From positions 372,001 through 436,000 of the forward strand of contig NZ_JBELNZ010000003.1 in the NCBI RefSeq assembly GCF_040227235.1: a stretch of 64,000 nt of DNA, given 5' to 3'. Within the stretch, counting starts at the first letter, position 1; the number at the start of each line of letters is the position of its first letter. The notes under the pieces are model-generated. The model made no database searches and was not told the DNA's origin. It was given only the letters and a program-made list of their open reading frames with translations. The position numbers and the translations under genes were made by a program. The stretch comes from Parafrigoribacterium_A soli (GTDB taxonomy: Bacteria; Actinomycetota; Actinomycetes; Actinomycetales; Microbacteriaceae). Positions 59,211 through 64,000 of the stretch are shown piece after piece.

Positions 59211-59828
59211 ATGGATGGCATCGCAGAGTCCCTGCAGAAGATCGGGCCGCACCTGCGGTCGCTGCGGCTCAGTCGCGACATGACGCTGGCGACGCTGGCG
59301 ACGCAGACCGGGATTTCGCTCAGCACGCTGTCACGACTCGAATCCGGTGAGCGACGGGCGACGCTCGAGCTGTTGCTGCCGCTCGCGAGGGCCTATGGGG
59401 TCACGCTCGATGAACTGGTGGATGCGCCCGCGACCGGGGACCCGCGCGTCCACCTTCGCCCGGTGAAGGCGCACGGAATGACGATGCTGCCGCTCACCAC
59501 GCGAGCCGGCGGCATCCAGGCATTCAAGATCGTGCTCTCAGGCGAGCGCAGCACTCCCGAGCTGAAGGTTCACGAGGGCTACGAGTGGATCTATGTGCTC
59601 AGCGGGCGGCTCCGGGTCGTGCTCGGTGAGCGCGATCTGGTACTCATTCCCGGCGAAGCGGCGGAGTTCGACACGCGCGTTCCGCACTGGTTCGGCTCCG
59701 CCGATCCCGATCCAGTGGAGTTCCTCAGCCTGTTCGGCCAGCAGGGCGAGCGCGCCCATCTGCGCGCGCGGCCGAAGACCTCGGCGGAACAGGGCGGCTC
59801 GACGCCCGCGATTCAATCGCCCCAGTAG
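59211..59828 (+). CDS. XRE family regulator with C-terminal cupin domain
   Basis: 205 residues from ATG 59211. The HTH (residues 12-66) reads LRSLRLSRDMTLATLATQTG then STLSRLESGERRATLELLLPLA. The cupin domain (about 80-190) has VHEGYEWIYVLSGRLRVVLG and LIPGEAAEFDTRVPHWF; the metal ligands are partly kept (His, Glu, His). The direct repeat TGGCAAGC occurs twice (about 59175 and 59197) in front of its start and may be its operator. Divergent from the methyltransferase. Confidence 0.93.
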   Translation: MDGIAESLQKIGPHLRSLRLSRDMTLATLATQTGISLSTLSRLESGERRATLELLLPLARAYGVTLDELVDAPATGDPRVHLRPVKAHGMTMLPLTTRAGGIQAFKIVLSGERSTPELKVHEGYEWIYVLSGRLRVVLGERDLVLIPGEAAEFDTRVPHWFGSADPDPVEFLSLFGQQGERAHLRARPKTSAEQGGSTPAIQSPQ

Positions 59829-59914
59829 CCGATCGCCTCGGCCCTGGGTCGACACCAGAACCTCATAGCCAGCTGGGGTACGCCGCAATAATCGATCGCT
59901 GAGAAAATCAGTTC

Positions 59915-60514
59915 ATGACGATTCGACCGGTCGCTCGCCACACCCTGCTGCGTCGCGGCAGGTGGCTCGAGTGGTTCACGCTCGGCTGGAACGTGGTCGG
60001 AGTGATCGTGCTCGGTGTTCTGGCGGTGAGGGCATCATCCGTCGCATTGCTCGGGTTCGGGTTGGACAGCTTCATCGAGATCGGCGCCTCGATCGTCGTG
60101 CTGTGGGAGCTTTCGGGCAGAGGCGAGGCCAGGCAGCGGAGAGCACTGCGGTTGATCGGCATCGCCTTTGTCTTGTTGGCTGCCTATCTGCTGGCCCAGT
60201 CGGTCGTGGCTCTCATGTCGGGCCACCGCGCCTCGCCGAGCTTCGGTGGCATCGTCTGGACCTGTGTGACGGCCGTAGTGATGTTCACCCTCGCCGCTCT
60301 CAAGGTGCGAACCGGTCGGGAGCTGGGCAATCCGGTGCTCGAAACCGAGGGTCGGGTGACGCTCGTCGACGGGCTCCTCGCCGTCGCCGTACTCCTCGGA
60401 CTCACCCTTGATCTGCTGTTCGGCTGGTGGTGGGCCGACCCCGTCGCAGGGCTAGTCATCGTGTATTACGCGATCACGGAAGCGATCCACATCTTCCGCG
60501 CTGAAAGCACTTGA
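59915..60514 (+). CDS. Cation diffusion facilitator (CDF)-like transporter
   Basis: 199 residues, five or six membrane segments. GFGLDSFIEIGAS matches the CDF signature in TM2 with Asp and Glu as ligands, and EGRVTLVDGLLAVAVLLGL contains the TM5 Asp. It lacks the usual C-terminal cytosolic metal-binding domain, so it belongs to the short cation-transporter-like class. Metal is unknown. The start has only weak ribosome-binding sequence. Confidence 0.85.
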   Translation: MTIRPVARHTLLRRGRWLEWFTLGWNVVGVIVLGVLAVRASSVALLGFGLDSFIEIGASIVVLWELSGRGEARQRRALRLIGIAFVLLAAYLLAQSVVALMSGHRASPSFGGIVWTCVTAVVMFTLAALKVRTGRELGNPVLETEGRVTLVDGLLAVAVLLGLTLDLLFGWWWADPVAGLVIVYYAITEAIHIFRAEST

Positions 60515-60593
60515 TGATGGCGCGCGCCGAGATGGGCCCCGAAGTGCCGACGATGACGGCATATAAGTAGCGGTCGACGTCGCGGTTGAACTG

Positions 60594-60666
60594 TGGAGCC
60601 TAGGGGAATCGAACCCCTGACCTCCTGCTTGCAAAGCAGGCGCTCTACCAATTGAGCTAAGGCCCC
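60594..60666 (-). tRNA. tRNA-Ala(TGC)
   Basis: 73 nt. Acceptor GGGGCCT pairs with AGGCTCC (one G-U), D-arm GCTC...GAGC, anticodon loop TTTGCAA (anticodon TGC), T-loop GGTTCGATTCC, discriminator A. CCA is not encoded. Directly downstream of tRNA-Ile on the same strand. Confidence 0.97.
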
Positions 60667-60690
60667 GCGTGAATCCGGGTGGGATTCGAG

Positions 60691-60764
60691 TGGGGATACG
60701 AGGACTTGAACCTCGGACCTCTTCGTTATCAGCGAAGCGCTCTAACCGCCTGAGCTATATCCCC
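60691..60764 (-). tRNA. tRNA-Ile(GAT)
   Basis: 74 nt. Acceptor GGGGATA pairs with TATCCCC, anticodon loop CTGATAA (anticodon GAT), T-loop GGTTCAAGTCC, discriminator A. It precedes tRNA-Ala in the order Ile-Ala found next to gyrA in many Actinobacteria. Confidence 0.97.
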
Positions 60765-60812
60765 GTGGGCAGATACGAGAGTATCGCACCCGCCGATTTT
60801 CACCCAATCGGA

Positions 60813-61220
60813 TCAGTTGTTGGTGAATCCCACCAGAAGCCCGCCGGTGATCCGCACGCTGAAGTTGTAGAGCAGCGCCATGATCGCACCGAGTGCGGTG
60901 CCGATCACGAGGTTAAGCAGCGCGACGATAATCGAGAACAGCAGCACCGTTCCGAGCGACACCGTGCTGGTCACGCTGAAGCTGCTGTCGTTCAGGATCT
61001 CCTGCAGCAGCCCGTCGAGGTTGCCGAAGATGCCGGTGGTGTCGAGCACGATCCAGATCAACAGCGATGCGACGACCAGCACGATACCCAGCGCGAGTGC
61101 AATCAGAAACGACAGCTTCACGGCCGACCAGAAGTCGACGTAGACGAGCTTGAGGCGAACCTGCTTGGTTGCCGCAGCCTTCTGCGACTTTCGTTGAAGT
61201 TTCTCGGCGACGCTACTCAT
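60813..61220 (-). CDS. DUF3566 transmembrane protein
   Basis: 135 residues, ATG overlapping the gyrA stop by 8 bases. Short basic N-terminus, then VRLKLVYVDFWSAVKLSFL, the DUF3566 opening, and two or three membrane helices, with ALLYNFSVRITGG near the end. It corresponds in place to Rv0007 of Mycobacterium tuberculosis, which has a longer disordered N-terminus. Function is unknown; the gene always follows gyrA in this phylum. Confidence 0.94.
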   Translation of the reverse strand: MSSVAEKLQRKSQKAAATKQVRLKLVYVDFWSAVKLSFLIALALGIVLVVASLLIWIVLDTTGIFGNLDGLLQEILNDSSFSVTSTVSLGTVLLFSIIVALLNLVIGTALGAIMALLYNFSVRITGGLLVGFTNN

Positions 61221-63807
61221 CTATTGCTTCGTCCTTCCCGGCTTCTGGTTCTGCGACCGGTGTCTCGTCCTGCTGAATTTGCTGGCCCTGCTCGTCCAGA
61301 TTACGTTCACTGTTCTTCGCGACTGCGATGATTCGGTCGTCGTCCGCAAACCTGGCGAACACAACACCCATGGTGTCACGGCCCTTAGCCGGTACTTCGG
61401 CCACGGAGGAGCGTACCACCTTGCCACTGGCAAGAACCACAAGAACCTCGTCGTCCTCCTCGACGATCAGCGCTCCCGCCAGGTCGCCCCGCGCCTCCGC
61501 GAGTTTCGCAACCTTGATCCCGAGTCCACCACGGTTTTGCGTGCGGTACTGGTCAACGGAGGTGCGCTTCGCGTAGCCGCCCTCTGTCACGACGAAGACA
61601 TAGCCCTCGTCGCTCACCACCGTGGCAGCGAGCAGGGTGTCGTCCTCGCGGAAGTGCATACCGATCACGCCCGAGGTGGCGCGACCCATGGGGCGCAGCG
61701 CCTCATCGGATGCCGTGAACCGAAGCGACATTCCCTTGCGTGAAACGAGCAACAGGTCCGAGTCGCGCTCGACGAGCTTGGCGGAGACGAGCTCGTCGTC
61801 CTCCCGGAGGTTGATCGCGATGATGCCACCAGAGCGGTTCGTGTCGTACTCCGACAGCATGGTCTTCTTGATCAGCCCGGCGCGCGTTGCGAGCACGAGG
61901 TAGTTTGCCGCCTCGTAGTCGCGAATCGCGAGGATCTGGGCGATCTCCTCCTCCGGCTGCAGGGCGAGGAGGTTGGCGACGTGCTGTCCCTTGGCGTCGC
62001 GCCCGGCCTCCTGCAGCTCGTAGGTCTTCGCGCGGTAGACGCGTCCCTTGTTGGTGAAGAAGAGCAGCCAGTGGTGGGTCGTGGTGACGAAGAAGTGCTC
62101 GACCACGTCATCCGCCCGCAGCTGCGCGCCCTTGACACCCTTGCCGCCGCGGTGCTGACTTCGGTAGTTGTCGCTGCGGGTGCGCTTGACGTAGCCGTCG
62201 CGCGTCACGGTGACCACCATCTCCTCTTCGGGGATGAGGTCTTCCATGTTCATGTCGCCATCGAAACCGAACATGATCTCGGTGCGGCGGTCGTCGCCGT
62301 ACTTGTCGATGAGCTCGGTGAGTTCTTCGCTCACGATGTCGCGCTGGCGCTGTGGGTCGGCGAGGATCGCGTTGAACTCTGCGATCTCCTGCTCGATCTT
62401 CTCGTTCTCCTCGATGATCTTCTGGCGCTCGAGGGCCGCGAGGCGGCGCAGCTGCATGTCGAGGATGGCGCGCGCCTGGAGCTCATCGATGGTGAGCAAC
62501 TCGATCAGGCCGTCTCTGGCATCCTCGACGGTGGGCGAACGGCGGATGAGCGCAATGACCTCGTCGAGCGCGTCGAGCGCCTTGAGGTAGCCGCGCAGGA
62601 TGTGCGCCCGCTCCTCGGCCTTGCGCAGCCTGAACCTGGTGCGACGCACGATCACGTCGATCTGGTGAGTGGCCCACGCGGTCACGAAACCGTCGATCGC
62701 GAGTGTGCGCGGGATGCCGTCGACGATCGCGAGCATGTTCGCGCCGAAGTTCTCCTGCAGCTGGGTGTGCTTATAGAGGTTGTTGAGCACAACCTTCGCG
62801 ACCGCGTCGCGCTTCAGCACGATGACGAGGCGCTGGCCGGTGCGGCCCGAGGTCTCGTCACGGATGTCGGCGATGCCCGCGAGCCTGCCCTCTTTGACGA
62901 GGTCCGCGATCTTCAGCGCCAGATTGTCGGGGTTGACCTGGTACGGCAGTTCGGTGACGACGAGGCAGGTGCGACCCTGCAGTTCCTCCACGTTGACAAC
63001 CGCGCGCATCGTGATCGAACCACGACCGGTGCGGTACGCATCCTGGATGCCCTTGATGCCGAGGATCTGTGCGCCGGTCGGAAAGTCCGGTCCCTTGATG
63101 CGCTGAATGAGCGCCTCGACGAGTTCCTCCTGCGAGGCGTCGGGGTGGGACAGGTGCCACAGTGCGGCCTCGCCCACCTCGCGAAGGTTGTGAGGCGGGA
63201 TGTTCGTGGCCATGCCGACCGCGATGCCAACCGAGCCGTTGACGAGCAGGTTGGGGAAGCGACTCGGCAGAACCGTCGGCTCCTGGGTGCGGCCGTCGTA
63301 GTTCGGCTGGAAGTCGACGGTCTCCTCTTCGATGTCCCGCACCATCTCCATGGCGAGCGGCGCCATCTTGGTCTCGGTGTATCGGTGGGCGGCCGCGCCG
63401 TCGTTGCCCGGTGAACCGAAGTTACCCTGGCCGAGCGCGAGCGGGTAGCGCAGGCTCCACGGCTGCACGAGGCGCACGAGCGCGTCGTAGACCGACGAGT
63501 CACCGTGCGGGTGGAACTGCCCCATGACGTCTCCGATGACGCGGGTGCACTTCGAGAATCCCTTGTCCGGGCGGTAGCCACCGTCGTACATGGCGTAGAT
63601 GACGCGGCGGTGAACCGGCTTGAGACCGTCTTCGACGAGCGGAAGCGCGCGCCCGACAATGACGCTCATCGCGTAGTCGAGGTACGAGCGCTGCATCTCG
63701 AGCTGCAGGTCGACCTGGCTTATCTTGTCGTGGGTCGTGTCGATCGCCTTGCCCGCGATCTGCTCGCTCGCGCCGTCGTTCTCGCCGGTCTCGGTATCGT
63801 CAGCCAT
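61213..63807 (-). CDS. gyrA: DNA gyrase subunit A
   Basis: 864 residues, normal length. Catalytic Tyr143 in HRYTETKM; quinolone-resistance region HPHGDSSVYDAL keeps the Ser and Asp positions associated with susceptibility. C-terminal beta-pinwheel with the GyrA box (QHRGGKG) at about residue 545-555. Introduces negative supercoils with GyrB. The C-terminal tail is acidic (EPEAGKDEAIDE). Between gyrA and gyrB are 98 bases with an inverted repeat element. Downstream overlap with the DUF3566 gene. Confidence 0.98.
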   Translation of the reverse strand: MADDTETGENDGASEQIAGKAIDTTHDKISQVDLQLEMQRSYLDYAMSVIVGRALPLVEDGLKPVHRRVIYAMYDGGYRPDKGFSKCTRVIGDVMGQFHPHGDSSVYDALVRLVQPWSLRYPLALGQGNFGSPGNDGAAAHRYTETKMAPLAMEMVRDIEEETVDFQPNYDGRTQEPTVLPSRFPNLLVNGSVGIAVGMATNIPPHNLREVGEAALWHLSHPDASQEELVEALIQRIKGPDFPTGAQILGIKGIQDAYRTGRGSITMRAVVNVEELQGRTCLVVTELPYQVNPDNLALKIADLVKEGRLAGIADIRDETSGRTGQRLVIVLKRDAVAKVVLNNLYKHTQLQENFGANMLAIVDGIPRTLAIDGFVTAWATHQIDVIVRRTRFRLRKAEERAHILRGYLKALDALDEVIALIRRSPTVEDARDGLIELLTIDELQARAILDMQLRRLAALERQKIIEENEKIEQEIAEFNAILADPQRQRDIVSEELTELIDKYGDDRRTEIMFGFDGDMNMEDLIPEEEMVVTVTRDGYVKRTRSDNYRSQHRGGKGVKGAQLRADDVVEHFFVTTTHHWLLFFTNKGRVYRAKTYELQEAGRDAKGQHVANLLALQPEEEIAQILAIRDYEAANYLVLATRAGLIKKTMLSEYDTNRSGGIIAINLREDDELVSAKLVERDSDLLLVSRKGMSLRFTASDEALRPMGRATSGVIGMHFREDDTLLAATVVSDEGYVFVVTEGGYAKRTSVDQYRTQNRGGLGIKVAKLAEARGDLAGALIVEEDDEVLVVLASGKVVRSSVAEVPAKGRDTMGVVFARFADDDRIIAVAKNSERNLDEQGQQIQQDETPVAEPEAGKDEAIDE

Positions 63808-63840
63808 TGATGTCCAGTCTTCGTTTCAGTAGTTCGTTCC

Positions 63841-63893
63841 CTGAGCCTGTCGAAGGGAAGCGGGGTTGGCGCGGGCGCTTCGACAAGCTCAGC
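63841..63893. repeat. Inverted pair of CTGAGCCTGTCGAAG repeats between gyrB and gyrA
   Basis: CTGAGCCTGTCGAAG (63841-63855) and CTTCGACAAGCTCAG (63879-63893) are inverted around 23 bases. The transcript of this gap can fold into a 15-bp hairpin, which might influence the gyrB-gyrA ratio. Confidence 0.85.
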
Positions 63894-63905
63894 GTCCGCA
63901 CGCGA

Positions 63906-64000
63906 TCAAATGTCGAGGAAGCGAACGTCTTTTGCGTTGCGCTGGATGAAGCTGCGGCGCGACTCGACGTCTTCACCCATGAGGGTGGAGAAGATCTCGT
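63906..64000 (-). CDS. gyrB: DNA gyrase subunit B, C-terminal end only
   Basis: The last 31 codons and stop of GyrB are present; the rest lies beyond the right edge. The end reads EIFSTLMGEDVESRR then FIQRNAKDVRFLDI, the typical C-terminus of actinobacterial GyrB. It is followed by the repeat pair and gyrA on the same strand. Confidence 0.97.
   Translation of the reverse strand, partial: EIFSTLMGEDVESRRSFIQRNAKDVRFLDI

Noticed and set aside
1..64000. CRISPR array, prophage, IS element or transposase
   Set aside because: No regularly spaced repeats, no integrase, transposase, capsid or terminase-like protein found; the only repeats are short palindromic elements.

Overview
The window is a stretch of high-GC actinobacterial chromosome, most probably from the family Microbacteriaceae. 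The evidence is the actinobacterial gyrB-gyrA-DUF3566-tRNA-Ile-tRNA-Ala-ppiA-crgA-sortase-trpG-pknB-pknA-pbpA-rodA-pstP-fhaB-fhaA-tRNA-Leu block at the right end, NucS instead of MutS/MutL, a class E sortase, frequent GTG starts, and gene-pair overlaps of the ATGA/GTGA type. gyrA and gyrB run on the minus strand at the right edge, so dnaA and oriC should lie a few genes beyond position 64000.

Layout. 1-3583: haem genes (hemY partial, hemE, divergent hemA). 3783-16751: an envelope and exopolysaccharide region with a CWB2-GH16 fusion protein, a second membrane-anchored GH16 glycanase, a GT4 and three GT2 glycosyltransferases, a flippase, a 753-residue polytopic membrane protein and an LPFTG-anchored surface protein. 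16883-25323: a class A beta-lactamase-like protein that has lost its catalytic residues, an M13 metallopeptidase carrying an in-frame palindromic repeat, a uracil permease, a DUF2249 pair, and an ABC-2 exporter with its TetR repressor. 25449-33850: a MATE transporter, a divergent LacI/MFS pair around a 30-bp palindrome, nucS, an SGNH-GAF fusion with a degenerate active site, a HAD phosphatase, and an OhrR-like MarR regulator with an epimerase-like protein. 33944-36581: a three-gene type III polyketide synthase operon whose composition matches the srsABC phenolic-lipid operon of Streptomyces griseus. 36758-39186: an uncharacterised gene pair, an aldehyde dehydrogenase and a 31-residue zinc-ribbon microprotein. 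39210-44127: a fructose/pentose-type ABC importer (FrcBCA-like), a divergent LacI regulator and an FrcK-like kinase, with two well-formed LacI operators. 44383-45305: small genes and tRNA-Leu. 45469-54304: the FHA / PP2C phosphatase / RodA / PBP / two-kinase cell-wall and division operon. 54351-64000: trpG/pabA, sortase E, crgA, rhomboid, cyclophilin, a lineage-specific insert (helical membrane protein, methyltransferase, XRE-cupin regulator, CDF transporter), tRNA-Ala, tRNA-Ile, DUF3566, gyrA and the end of gyrB.

I see no CRISPR array, transposase, integrase or prophage. Repetitive DNA consists of two families of short palindromic elements. One has the core CTGAGCCTGTCGAAG (near 18030, 21302, 33843-33932 and 63841-63893). 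The other has the core CTCGATACG (21968-22066). The least ordinary items are the two predicted pseudoenzymes (16883-17785 and 30116-31381), the CWB2-GH16 fusion, the repeat inserted inside the M13 peptidase, a recurring C-run/G-run dyad in front of several genes, and a DnaA box beside a 44-bp palindrome at 56284-56343.
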